Below are positions 17,094 to 25,593 of a stretch of 64,000 bases of DNA, in pieces. A program made the translations under genes and the position numbers. Source of the DNA: Brevundimonas sp. (lineage in GTDB: Bacteria; Pseudomonadota; Alphaproteobacteria; Caulobacterales; Caulobacteraceae); assembly GCF_029946145.1 (NCBI RefSeq), contig NZ_JAQSDY010000028.1:62001-126000 (forward strand), given 5' to 3'. Positions within the stretch are counted from its first letter, which is position 1. Every line of letters begins with the position of its first letter. The notes beneath the pieces are model-generated. The model was not told the DNA's origin and made no database searches. It worked only from the letters and a program-made list of their open reading frames with translations.

Positions 17094-17345
17094 ACACGAC
17101 GTCTGCGCTGCTCGACTTCTCAGGTCGCCGGAGGCTGCCGGTCATTCAGGGGGCGGAGGCCGCCGAATGCGGCCTGGCCTGCATGACCATGATCGCCCGC
17201 TATTATGGCCATGATGTTGATCTCAATGGATTGCGGCAGCGCTTTTCGCTGTCCATGTCAGGGGCCACGCTGCGCAGCCTGATGCAGTTCGCGGACAAGC
17301 TGGGCCTCTCGGCCAGGGCCATCCGCACAGAGCCAGAGCCGGCGC
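17090..17345 (+). pseudogene. Truncated C39-peptidase bacteriocin ABC exporter
   Basis: The ATG at 17090 overlaps the HlyD stop. The first 85 codons match the C39 peptidase domain of CvaB-like exporters: VIQGAEAAECGLACM carrying the catalytic cysteine, YYGHDVDLNGLRQRF and a block ending in L-G-L-S-A-R-A. Homology ends near 17345. The catalytic His/Asp part, the membrane domain and the ATPase are all absent. The open frame continues to 17800 but is antisense to a DUF6624-like remnant. It is a clear pseudogene. Confidence 0.8.
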
Positions 17346-17380
17346 CCGCACGATGTCGATGGACGAGCTGTCCCGGCATT

Positions 17381-17876
17381 TCACCGATCGGCCGTTCGCG
17401 CATAGTCTTGGGCGTCCAAAGATCCTTCTCTGACTGCCTGCCGCAGCGCGGGGAGGGAGGCCACCATGAATTGCGTGTCGTAGGTCCCGGTCTCCGTCTG
17501 GCTGTGCTGGACGGCCAACCAGAGGCCACGCGCCGCCGGCCCTGTCCAGCCTGGCCAACGCCCGGAGGCGAGCACCGCGCGCGCGCGCGGTGTTGTCCTG
17601 ATCGATGTGAAGAGCGGTCCGCAGAGCGCACCCCTCGTCAAAGACCGTTCCAGCACTCGCGGATGGCGGGCAGAGCCGCGCGAGATTGGCGTCCGTCCGC
17701 ACTGCTTGGTCAGCATCCCATCGCGCTGCGAATTCTCGTTGCATGCAGTCGGAATCCTCGATCCGGCAATGCAGGGCGTGAGCCGCGGACAAACTGTTAA
17801 GCGGGTCGGTCGCGACCGGCACGTCCTGCGACGGTGAAGCGGACAAGACCAACACACCGGTCAGAAAAAGAAGCAT
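17381..17876 (-). pseudogene. DUF6624-like secreted protein, frameshifted in a CG repeat
   Basis: The ATG at 17876 begins a signal-peptide-like segment (MLLFLTGVLVLSAS) and a reading frame through CALRTALHIDQDN. At a (CG)7 run (17576-17589) coding shifts frame and continues as VLASGRWPGW, then LWLAVQHSQTE, then LPALRQAVREGSLDAQDYA, ending T-A-D-R at 17381. This second part fits the C-terminal pattern of DUF6624 (W-x-x-V-Q-H ... A-V ... Y-A-x-x-x-D-R). The usual residues after D-R are missing, so the 3' end also abuts the breakpoint near 17345-17381. Confidence 0.55.
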
Positions 17877-17945
17877 TTTCGGTCTCACACTATGGTCATC
17901 TGACCGAGCGTATTGAACTAGCCTCAGCCTACGGGAGCGACCACC

Positions 17946-18371
17946 TTGACCGGCCGGTACGGCGTCACCCGGTTCGTCGTCGGTCTGGTCTTGGGACGTA
18001 CACCCAGCGAGGGGGCCGCCGTCACCGGCGTTTACGACCGTCACACCTATCTGCCGGAAAAGCGATCGGCCTTGGCGGCGTGGGCCGGACATCTGACTGG
18101 ATCACGGGCGCCCTTCGCCGAAAACGCGGGCGGATCCCTCGACCCGCGAGCGGTTGGACCTGCATCGGAGATAGAGGCGGCCAAGGCCCGGGCTCTTCAA
18201 CTGGTTGCAGCCGGCGACCTGGACCAGGCTGTCTTCTTGATCTGCATGACCATGGCCCGCCGGTCCGAGATCGCGGCGTTACACTTGGACATTCTGGCGA
18301 AAGCGGGTCTCGATCTGGCGCGGAGCGGGCAGAAGGTCGCGATCGAGCGCTGGATTAGAGGGTTCCGCTGA
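17946..18371 (+). pseudogene. Integrase C-terminal remnant B
   Basis: An open frame whose residues 6-48 match the C-terminal end of tyrosine recombinases: R-F-V-V-G-L-V-L-G-R then AAVTGVYDRHTYLPEKRSAL with the catalytic-type tyrosine. The rest of the recombinase is missing. The last 65 residues (AKARALQLVAAGDLDQAVFL ... WIRGFR) are paralogous to the tail of remnant A. The pair brackets the broken bacteriocin exporter and suggests two decayed integration events or a duplicated integrase end. Confidence 0.65.
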
Positions 18372-18549
18372 CAATGCTTTGGCGTCTGGTTGATCGTGAA
18401 TAGCCGCTCCTGACTCATTGGACATCAAGGACATCTGCTCCGCAGAACCAAAGTTTATTCAGAGCGCATGGGAAGAGGCCTGTGACACTCGGCTCGCTTG
18501 TTCGGACATGACCATCTATCCGTACGACCCGAACCGGTATCGAAGTGTC

Positions 18550-19344
18550 CTAGGTGTTTAGTCCCGAGGTGAGGTGGGTCGGATCGTATCTGAAGCGATC
18601 TGGCTCGTCAGCCCAGGCCTTGCAGATGGCTTCGTAGGGCGTGAGGCCCTGTAAAGTCTTGAGCCGCTTGGCGAAGTTGTAGGCGTCGAGGAAGGCGGCG
18701 AGGTGCTGCCTGAGCTGTTGGTGGCTGTTGTAGTGATAGCGGCGGACGGTGGCTTCCTTCAGCGTCCGGTTCATCCGCTCGACTTGGCCGGTGGTCCACG
18801 GATGGTTTGGCTTGGTGAAGCGGTGCTCGACGCCGTGTTCGAAGCAGACGCGATCGAACTTGTGGACGCGGTAGCGGGCGGTGGGGCCGGAGCGATGCTG
18901 TGGCATGTCGCCGAACTGGACGCCGTTGTCGGTCAGAAGCGTGTGGATCTTGTAGGGCACGGCGTCGATCACGGCTCTGAGGAAGTCGGCGGCGATCTCG
19001 GGCAGGCGGCTGATGCCGTGGCGCTTCAGACAGAGGTGCAGCGACGACCGGGTCAGGCGCGGAAGCGTCGCCTGGAGCGCGTAAAGGCAGTCGTCCAGCG
19101 GCAGCAGGGTATGCTTGCGGAAAGCGACGACGATCGCCTCTTCCTCAGGCGAGAGGACGGTCGAGCGCACCGTCTTCGGCCCCATCGGCGCGTCCTGAAC
19201 GAAGGCCCGCTTGCGCCACTTCGCGACGGTCTTGTGGTTGAGCCCATGCCGCGCCGCTAGTTCTTTGAGCGGAGCCTTCGATCGCTGTATCGCAGCTCGG
19301 ACGGCGTGCGTGGTCGTGGCGCTGCCGTGGAGTATCTGGCCCAT
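18550..19344 (-). pseudogene. IS481-family transposase lacking the first catalytic aspartate
   Basis: A 264-codon frame; family members are usually about 310-330. The N-terminal helix-turn-helix (AARHGLNHKTVAKWRKRA) and the region to HGISRLPEI are intact. It then jumps straight to AADFLRAVIDAVPYKIH, skipping the block that normally includes H-I-D-I and the first DDE aspartate. The second aspartate (LLTDNGVQF) and the glutamate (WTTGQVERMNRTLKEA) remain. The stop codon TAG lies just outside the left inverted repeat and is contributed by the CTAG target. The product should not transpose on its own. Confidence 0.85.
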
Positions 19345-19403
19345 AATGCCTCCCGGAATGAAGAGTCAGCTTGACTGATTCCCCCACACTCCGGGACTGA
19401 ACA
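18555..19403 (-). mobile_element. IS481-family element with internal deletion
   Basis: Terminal inverted repeats begin TGTTTAGTCCCG (left, 18555) and TGTTCAGTCCCG (right, complement of 19392-19403), with further similarity inward. The element encodes an IS481-type transposase on the minus strand. The left flank CCTAGG is an NCTAGN site, the kind IS481 is known to use; the right flank GGTAGG is only a partial match. An in-frame deletion near 18990-18998 removes about 55 codons of the transposase, making the copy non-autonomous. Confidence 0.8.
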
Positions 19404-19725
19404 GGTAGGCTCCCCGTACACGTTCCTTAAATTCCGGCGCATTTCTTCTGGGGGCTGCACTTCTCGATCCGGCGTTCGACGGCCATCATGTTGGGGATCA
19501 GACAGTCGCCAGGGAGGCTGCGATCTGGCTGAGTTCCGGGAAATCCGACAGACAGACGCGTGCGCTCGCAGCCAGTCTGTCCTCGGGCGTGCCGTGGGGG
19601 GCCAGGAACAGATATCGATTTCCGCCGCGCGTGCGGGCGAAGATGAGGTGCTCACCGGTAGCCGTCGTAGACGGCCAGCATCTGGACGCCCCGGTCGATG
19701 GCGCCGCCGCACGACCAAACCGTCG
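19404..19725. other. Intergenic region with a possible coding remnant
   Basis: Between the IS element and the L,D-transpeptidase. On the minus strand a 53-codon stretch (19656-19498) reads GEHLIFARTRGGNRYLFLAP then FPELSQIAASLATV and a stop. It has a coding-like composition but no start codon or recognised family. It is probably the 3' end of a gene cut away by rearrangement. Nothing else is supported here. Confidence 0.35.
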
Positions 19726-21213
19726 CTAGGGGCCGACATCGTTCGCATCGGCGCGCCGGTCGTCTGGTCGCGGCAGGCGCAGGGCGATGCCCAGAGCCCC
19801 GGCCAGACGGGTGTCGCGCCGATAAATGTCCTCACGAAAGGCGACACGGCCCTGTCCGTCGAGGAAGGCGGTCCAGTACAGCAAGCGCACGTCGATCGGT
19901 CGCCCGGTCGCCACACGGACGGTTCGGCCGCTGTCCAGCGCCTCATCGAAGCGGGCGAGCCGATCGGGGTCGGGCGCCAGCAGCAGGCGGGCGAAGCCCA
20001 CGGCGTCCTGCACCCGCACGCATCCGTGGCTGAGATGGCGGAAGCTCTGGTCGAACGCCCCGCGCGAGGGGGTATCGTGCAGGAAAATGGCGTAGCTGTC
20101 CTGGAGTTCGAACTTGACCTGACCCAGGGCGGCGTTGGGGCCGGCGCGCTGGACTACCATGCCGTTCTGGATCGTCATGTTGTGCGCCCGCAGATAGGCT
20201 GGGCCGCGCGGCAGGATTTCCCGCCGGGCGATGGAGGTGGGCACCGTCCAGGGCGGATTGGCGACGACCGAGGCGAACGGCCGCTCAAGGCTGGGCGTCG
20301 GATTATCGGCGTCGCCCGTTACGACCCGCATGGAATGCACCGGCCGCCCGTCCTTCCAGTAGACCATGATGGAGGCGGCGGTGTTGACCTCGATCCGCTC
20401 CGGCGCCACGTCCCGCTTGAGCCAGCGGCGGCGTTCCAGGTTCAACGCGATCTGGCGGGCCCGGTCCTCGGCGGAGATCGACAGGGCCCGCTGTGTCGCC
20501 GGGCCGATGCGGGCATCCGCCTCCAGGCCATGGCGGACCTGAAAGGCCCGAACAGCCTCCTGCAGCAACGACCCGTATTCGACGGCTGAAGGGTACAGCA
20601 TCGAGGCCGCCGCATCGCTCAGGTCGCCCTCCACCCGCAGGCGCGGCAGGATGGCGGGGATGCGCGGGTCGGAAGCGAAGGGTTCGATCGTCGCGCCCAG
20701 GGCGAAGGCGGGCCAGCCGCCGCGATCGGCGATGCCTCGGTAGCGGAGGAAGCCGTCGCACAGGCCCTGATAGCCCCGATCCTGGGGCGCGAGGCCGGCC
20801 ATGGTCTCAATCAGCGTCCCGTCTTCGACGGCCTTCGCCAGAAGCGGCGGCGTATCGATGTGGTTTCGATCCATTTCCCACAAGGTCTCGACCGTCGTCG
20901 GATCGACCCGCCCGTGCGCCAGCGCGTCGGCCAGGGTGAGGATGGCCCGGGTGAGTTCGGCTTCGTCCAGAGCCAGACCGTCCGGCGCCGGGAGGCCGTG
21001 CCGGTCGGCCAGGGCCAGAGCCCGGATCGCCTCCTGGCGCGCCGGGCCGGACCAGGCGGAGCGGCGGCCGCCGCGTGCGGCGTAGAAATCTGTCGCCAGT
21101 CCTTGGACTGATGAGCCGGCCGGCATCCCGGTCTTGGCCCATGACGGGGCGGGTGCCAGCAGCGAGGCCAGCAGGATTCTGCGGTTCAGGAGGGGGGAGC
21201 GCTGTGCGGCCAT
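19726..21213 (-). CDS. L,D-transpeptidase (YcbB-like)
   Basis: A 495-residue protein with a Tat-like N-terminus (L-N-R-R-I-L-L-A-S). A domain resembling the YcbB scaffold is followed by a peptidoglycan-binding module at about 210-235 (LLQEAVRAFQVRHGLEADAR, GPATQRAL) and a YkuD catalytic domain. The latter has the active-site signature S-H-G-C-V-R-V and the upstream H-D-T-P-S-R motif. These periplasmic enzymes form 3-3 cross-links in peptidoglycan or attach proteins to it. A PmrA-type direct repeat ends 23 nt upstream of the start, which suggests envelope-stress control. The gene appears intact inside an otherwise decayed zone. Confidence 0.9.
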   Translation of the reverse strand: MAAQRSPLLNRRILLASLLAPAPSWAKTGMPAGSSVQGLATDFYAARGGRRSAWSGPARQEAIRALALADRHGLPAPDGLALDEAELTRAILTLADALAHGRVDPTTVETLWEMDRNHIDTPPLLAKAVEDGTLIETMAGLAPQDRGYQGLCDGFLRYRGIADRGGWPAFALGATIEPFASDPRIPAILPRLRVEGDLSDAAASMLYPSAVEYGSLLQEAVRAFQVRHGLEADARIGPATQRALSISAEDRARQIALNLERRRWLKRDVAPERIEVNTAASIMVYWKDGRPVHSMRVVTGDADNPTPSLERPFASVVANPPWTVPTSIARREILPRGPAYLRAHNMTIQNGMVVQRAGPNAALGQVKFELQDSYAIFLHDTPSRGAFDQSFRHLSHGCVRVQDAVGFARLLLAPDPDRLARFDEALDSGRTVRVATGRPIDVRLLYWTAFLDGQGRVAFREDIYRRDTRLAGALGIALRLPRPDDRRADANDVGP

Positions 21214-21236
21214 GCGACCGACACCGCGTCGCCAAC

Positions 21237-21253
21237 CTTATGGCAGCCTTAAG
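21237..21253 (-). promoter_or_regulatory. PmrA/QseB-type box upstream of the L,D-transpeptidase
   Basis: The sequence is CTTATG-GCAGC-CTTAAG on the plus strand. One half matches CTTAAG perfectly and the other differs at one base; the spacing is 5 nt. The site ends 23 nt before the L,D-transpeptidase start at 21213. It matches the pattern of four other boxes in this window. Confidence 0.6.
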
Positions 21254-21266
21254 GTCGGCGGGTCCG

Positions 21267-21585
21267 TCAGCCCCAGCGCGCAAAGATGGCTGCGCCGTCT
21301 TCGGACTTCAGGAAGTCAAGGAAGGGCTGGGCGTCCGGATCCTGGTGGCCGCCTGCGGTCACGACCGCGCCCGCGTCGCGATAGATCCGACAAGGCTCCG
21401 CAACCTCGACGCGTCGACCAGGTCTCGGCGCGGATGCGACCGTCCAAGGCGGTGACGAGATCCGTCATCATCATCATCATCATCATCTCCGAGCCGAAGA
21501 AGATCAGGTCGCCGTCTGTCTTGGCCTGGTCCAGCCATTGCGGGCCCCGCGGGCCCGTCGCCCGTCCGCGCGGCTGCCAATCGTG
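21267..21585 (-). pseudogene. AcfC-like solute-binding protein pseudogene with internal deletion
   Basis: The 5' part reads PQWLDQAKTDGDLIFFGSE, seven methionines, then TDLVTALDGRI. The 3' part, in another frame, reads V-E-V-A-E-P-C then RIYRDAGAVVTAGGHQDPDA and ends in I-F-A-R-W-G plus a stop at 21267-21269. Both halves match the intact gene at 50632-51420. Around 100 codons between them are deleted, and the N-terminal region is missing. A run of seven CAT triplets (21466-21486) replaces the two methionines of the intact copy. Confidence 0.85.
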
Positions 21586-21593
21586 ACGCGCGT

Positions 21594-22469
21594 TCACGTC
21601 CGGGCGCTGACGAGCCAGACCTTGGCCGGCATCATGACTCCGTTCGGGGTCTGGCGATCATCGTATAGGTCCATGAGGTCGCGAGAAAGCCGCGTGACCG
21701 AGTCTGGTCCGATCGTTGCTATCCGGTCCCGGAATGCCATGCCGTCAAGGGCGAAGGCGACGGCCTGATCCGGCGTGGCGCCTGGGCCGCCAAACGGCAG
21801 ATCGCCACTCCAGGTCTCGAATTCGATCCCTGAGAACCCATTCGTCGCGAGGACGTCGCCCAGATATTCGGTGTCCTCGAAGGCGAAGGGGCCGGGGGTC
21901 CGCGGTTCCGGGCGTGGCAGATCGATATAGCGGCGCATGATCGCGACCATGGCGGCCATCCAGAGATTATCGCGGGGCGCGGCCCAGACGGCCAGATCCA
22001 GCCGGCCACCGGGCCGGATCATGCCGCGTAGATTGGCGAAGGCCGGATAGGGCTCCGGGAAGAACATGCTGCCAAAACGCGAGATCATCCGGTCGAAGGG
22101 GGCCGCGTCCAGCTGGACCGCCGCGGCATCGGCACATACGAAGTCTACATCGATCTCGCTGGCTCCTGCCGCCCGCTCGCGGGCCCGACGTAGCAGAACC
22201 GGCGAGATGTCCAGCCCCAGAGCGATTCCGTCCGGCGCGACCGCGCGGGCGGCCGCGAGTGTCGTGGCGCCGCCTCCGCATCCGATGTCGACGACCCGTT
22301 CGCCGGGCGCGAGGGCGGCTCGGGCGAGTAGGGCCTCGCCGATCGGGGCGATCATCCCCTCGAATGTGTCGAGATGGGTGAGCCAGCGCGCGCCCATTTC
22401 GCCCGCCCAGTCCTCACCAGGCTCGGGGGCGTGAGCGGAGCGGGTCAGGCCCGGGGCCGTATCCGACAT
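21594..22469 (-). CDS. Class I SAM-dependent methyltransferase
   Basis: A 291-residue protein with the Rossmann methyltransferase fold. Motif I is VVDIGCGGGATTL (residues 60-72), followed by the acidic strand GLDISPVLL, motif II near FVCADAAAV, the SRFGSMFF block and the post-motif LRGMIRPGGRLDLAVW. This pattern is common in small-molecule or ubiquinone-like methyltransferases of the UbiE/Methyltransf_11 type; the substrate cannot be told. It is a single gene beside a pseudogene, with no clear partner. Confidence 0.85.
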   Translation of the reverse strand: MSDTAPGLTRSAHAPEPGEDWAGEMGARWLTHLDTFEGMIAPIGEALLARAALAPGERVVDIGCGGGATTLAAARAVAPDGIALGLDISPVLLRRARERAAGASEIDVDFVCADAAAVQLDAAPFDRMISRFGSMFFPEPYPAFANLRGMIRPGGRLDLAVWAAPRDNLWMAAMVAIMRRYIDLPRPEPRTPGPFAFEDTEYLGDVLATNGFSGIEFETWSGDLPFGGPGATPDQAVAFALDGMAFRDRIATIGPDSVTRLSRDLMDLYDDRQTPNGVMMPAKVWLVSART

Positions 22470-22964
22470 GTTGGTCTTCCTGTGAAGAGGCCGAGGGGCG
22501 CGGTCAGACCCGGTGACGCGCCGAATGGCGGCCGCTGACCGGTCCGCCCCGCGGCGGACGGGTCAGGCGCGAACACTCCGGCCGACAGGGGCGTCAGGCC
22601 AAGGATCATCACGGGCGAGCTCCATGACCGTTCCCCTTCCCAAAACCCCAATCGCCCAAGGTCGGGCCGGAACGATGATACCGAACAGGCGGTCAGGCTG
22701 CTGGCGATGACCGACGCGAGACCCGATTGAGCGAACGACATGGCCGTGATCCTCCCCGATGGCCTGCCCTGACTCTGCCTGCGGCCGTCTGGCGTTATAC
22801 CGGCTCCTTCAGCTCCCGGCGAGTTCGAGCACGCCCCAAACGCATAGGCCGCCACAGGTGTCCAGATCTCCGGCCAGTTGCTTTCATAATTCCGGACGCC
22901 GATCCTTCCGATATCCGACGCCATCGGATCATCAGACCCACCCGTCAGCGCCTTGCGGGCCCGA
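22470..22964. other. 495-nt intergenic region with no supported gene
   Basis: This spacer separates the methyltransferase from the outer-membrane factor gene, both leftward. A 198-codon minus-strand frame crosses it but has no signal, motif or ribosome-binding site and overlaps genes at both ends. The sequence may be decayed coding DNA. The methyltransferase promoter should lie at its left end. Confidence 0.45.
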
Positions 22965-24437
22965 TCAGGGCGTCTCCATCGCCACGGGGGCCGAGAAACC
23001 GGTCTGTGGACCGGAATATCCACCACCCAAGGCCCGGACAAGGACGACGGCGGCCTGCATCCGCGACGTCACGACCGAGAGGGCCGCACGCTCGCTCTCG
23101 AGCGCCGTCGTTTGCGCCGTCACGACCTCGAGAAAGTCGCTCGCGCCTTCCTCATAGAGGATGAGGGCCAGCGCCTCCGTCCGTTTCGCGGCGTCCGCGG
23201 CCCGACGTTGCTGCGTGGCTTGCTCCGCCAGATCCCGGGCCGCCGCCAAGGCGTCCTCCACCTCGCGAAACGCCTCAAGGACGGTTCCTCGATAGGCGGC
23301 CGACAGCTCCGCGTGACGGGCCCGGCTCGCCGCGACCTCCGCCTTTCGCGCGCCGCCGTCCCACAGCGGGATCGTCGCCGAAAGGGGACCCAGGCTCCAG
23401 AAACTGGCGGGCGCCGCGAGCAGCGCGCCCTGGGCCGCCTGATATCCTCCTCCCAGACCGATGTTGAGGACCGGGAAATAGGCGGCCCGCGCGACGCCGA
23501 TCCGGGCATTGGCCGCCGCCATGCGACGCTCGGCGGCGGCGATGTCGGGCCGCCGTCGCAATAGCTCCGAAGGAACGCCCCCTGGAATATGGGGCGGCAA
23601 AGGCCGGCTGCTGGACGGGGGGACGGTGAACTCCGAAGCGGCGTCTCCTGTGAGCGCCGCGATCTGGTTCTCGACCTGGACGCGACGGCGGTGGACGTCG
23701 ACGCGGCGCGCTCGCGCGCCGGCGAGTTGCGCTTCGGCCCGGCCCACATCCACCCCCGACGCGACCCCGACCTCGTGACGGGTCGCGGTGAGCGCATGGG
23801 CGTGGCTGTAGGCCGTCACGGTCTGGTCCAGGAGCGCTAATTCCGAGTCCAGCCCACGAAGTCGGAAATAGGCGTCGGCCAGGGTGGCCTGCAGGCTCAG
23901 CCGGACATTGACCAGATCCGCCCCGCTGGCGTCCGCCTCGGCGCGGCTGGCCTCCACGGCGTCGCGGACCCGGCCCCAGAGGTCGAGCTCATAGCCGAAC
24001 GCCGCGCCGAGGAAGGATTGATCATAGGCGTCTGTCGGCGTCTGGCCGCCCGCGCGGGTCCGCGACTGCTGTTGGCGTTCGACCCTGCCGCTGACGGTCA
24101 GTCGGGGATGAAGACCGGCGGAGTCGAGACCTGCGGTCGCGCGGGCCTGATCATATCGGGCGAGCGCCGCCGCGAGTGTCGGGCTCGCGCGATCCAGCTT
24201 GAGAATGAGCGCGTCGAGCACGGGGTCCTGAAACAGGCTCCACCAGCCACCTTGAGGGACAGCGTCGCCGGGCGTCGCCGAGGCCCAGGCCGCGCCGGCG
24301 CCTTGCCCCTCCGGCCCCGTCGCCAAGGCCTTGTAGACGGAAGGGGTCGGGGTGACCGGAAGTTCAAGCGGCGGGGCGAGGGCGCATCCCGAAAGCGCGG
24401 CGAACGCGAGAGGCCAGGCCAGCCTAGTCCTGAGCAT
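22965..24437 (-). CDS. RND outer-membrane factor lipoprotein, NodT family
   Basis: A 490-residue TolC-like outer-membrane channel of the NodT/OprM type. The start at 24437 places a lipobox (AALSGC) at about residue 18. The two duplicated OEP domains are visible: WWSLFQDPVLDALI and ATLADAYFRLRGLDSEL in the first half, PSELLRRRPDIAAAERRMAA and EVEDALAAARDLAEQ in the second. It forms the outer-membrane exit of the RND pump encoded upstream. It overlaps the adaptor gene by 14 nt, so all three pump genes form one operon. Confidence 0.93.
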   Translation of the reverse strand: MLRTRLAWPLAFAALSGCALAPPLELPVTPTPSVYKALATGPEGQGAGAAWASATPGDAVPQGGWWSLFQDPVLDALILKLDRASPTLAAALARYDQARATAGLDSAGLHPRLTVSGRVERQQQSRTRAGGQTPTDAYDQSFLGAAFGYELDLWGRVRDAVEASRAEADASGADLVNVRLSLQATLADAYFRLRGLDSELALLDQTVTAYSHAHALTATRHEVGVASGVDVGRAEAQLAGARARRVDVHRRRVQVENQIAALTGDAASEFTVPPSSSRPLPPHIPGGVPSELLRRRPDIAAAERRMAAANARIGVARAAYFPVLNIGLGGGYQAAQGALLAAPASFWSLGPLSATIPLWDGGARKAEVAASRARHAELSAAYRGTVLEAFREVEDALAAARDLAEQATQQRRAADAAKRTEALALILYEEGASDFLEVVTAQTTALESERAALSVVTSRMQAAVVLVRALGGGYSGPQTGFSAPVAMETP

Positions 24438-25593
24438 TGGCGCGGCCCCGAGGTGGTTGTTGTCGGACACTCACCCGATCGCCGTCGGCCAGGGCGTCGG
24501 GTGGCGCATTGATAAGGCGCGCTCCCGGTCGCACGCCGTCGAGGATCTCGACGGTGCGACCCTGGTCGCGACCCAGGCGCACCGGGGTGAGGGACACCCT
24601 GCCTTTGGAATCGACCGAAGCGACGGAAGGCCCGTTGCGGCCGAGGATCAAGGCGCTCGCCGGGATGATGACGCCGCCGCCGCCGGTAACGGGGAAGGTG
24701 ACTTCAGCGTAGCTTCCGGGTTTCAGCCGCCGCAGCGGGTTGTCCGCCTGGAGTTCCACCAGCATCGTGCCGGAGCGCCCATCCACGGCCTGGGCGCTCC
24801 GGGTCACCACCGCCGGAAAGGTCTCGCCGGGCGCCTCGGGCAGCCGCAGCTCGGCGCGCATGCCGGGCCGGATATCGGCGGACGCCGATTGCGGCACGCG
24901 GACCTGGACGCGCATTCGACGCGTGTCGGCGATCGTGAACAGCGGCGCTGCAGCCACGCCCGCCGTCACCAGGGCCCCGACTTCCGCCGAGCGGCTGGTC
25001 ACGATCCCATCGAACGGCGCGGCAAGCCGTGTGAAGCCCCGGAGCGCGGCCAGCCGCTGGACGTTGGCCTGGGCGGCGTCCGCGACCGCCGCGCTGGCGG
25101 CCAGGGCGCCGGTCTTCTCGTCCGCGGCCTGGCGCGATACGGCATCCCGCTCCAGCAACGCGCTCCAGCGGTCCGCGGTGGCCCGCGCGAGGGACAGATC
25201 GGCCAGGGCCATCTGATGCTGGGCGCGCGCCTGGGCGAGTTGAAGGTCGAGTTCCGGCGCGTCCAGCACGGCTAGGATCTGCCCACCGCGCACCGGGTCG
25301 CCGATATCGACCAGCCAGCGTTCGACATAGCCGTTGGTGCGCGCGTGGATGTCAGCGGTGTTCCACGCCTGGATCTCCGCGGCCAGGACCAGCTTGCCTT
25401 CCGTGTCCGCGGCGGTCGCCTGGATCAGGCTGACGGTCGGGATCGCCGCCTCGCGGGAGACTTCGGCGAGCGCGTCGTCGTTCGCATCGCGCGCCCACGC
25501 GCCCCAGGCGATGATCGCGACCGCGCCAAGGGCGCCGGCCGCGAGGGCGGGATTCAGCCCGACCGCGCGAACCTTACTGAACATGGGCGACAT
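24424..25593 (-). CDS. RND membrane-fusion (adaptor) protein
   Basis: A 389-residue periplasmic adaptor of the HlyD_D23/AcrA type. A transmembrane or uncleaved signal helix is near the N-terminus (NPALAAGALGAVAIIAWGAW). Next come the barrel-sandwich half HARTNGYVERWLVDIGDPV, a short alpha-hairpin (residues 100-180) and the second lipoyl half RLAAPFDGIVTSRSAEVGAL. The C-terminal beta-barrel and proximal domains include IIPASALILGR. It links the inner-membrane pump to the NodT channel. The start overlaps the pump gene by 20 nt. Confidence 0.92.
   Translation of the reverse strand: MSPMFSKVRAVGLNPALAAGALGAVAIIAWGAWARDANDDALAEVSREAAIPTVSLIQATAADTEGKLVLAAEIQAWNTADIHARTNGYVERWLVDIGDPVRGGQILAVLDAPELDLQLAQARAQHQMALADLSLARATADRWSALLERDAVSRQAADEKTGALAASAAVADAAQANVQRLAALRGFTRLAAPFDGIVTSRSAEVGALVTAGVAAAPLFTIADTRRMRVQVRVPQSASADIRPGMRAELRLPEAPGETFPAVVTRSAQAVDGRSGTMLVELQADNPLRRLKPGSYAEVTFPVTGGGGVIIPASALILGRNGPSVASVDSKGRVSLTPVRLGRDQGRTVEILDGVRPGARLINAPPDALADGDRVSVRQQPPRGRANAQD

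Noticed and set aside
10108..17612. Shared short stretch GTCCTGATCGATGTG in the secreted genes and the DUF6624-like remnant
   Set aside because: It is only about 15 bases in the last case and codes for a simple H-I-D-Q-D pattern; chance or shared codon use is enough.
17834..18358. 174-codon plus-strand frame next to the integrase remnant
   Set aside because: It overlaps remnant B in another frame; the recombinase-like pattern appears only in the remnant's own frame.
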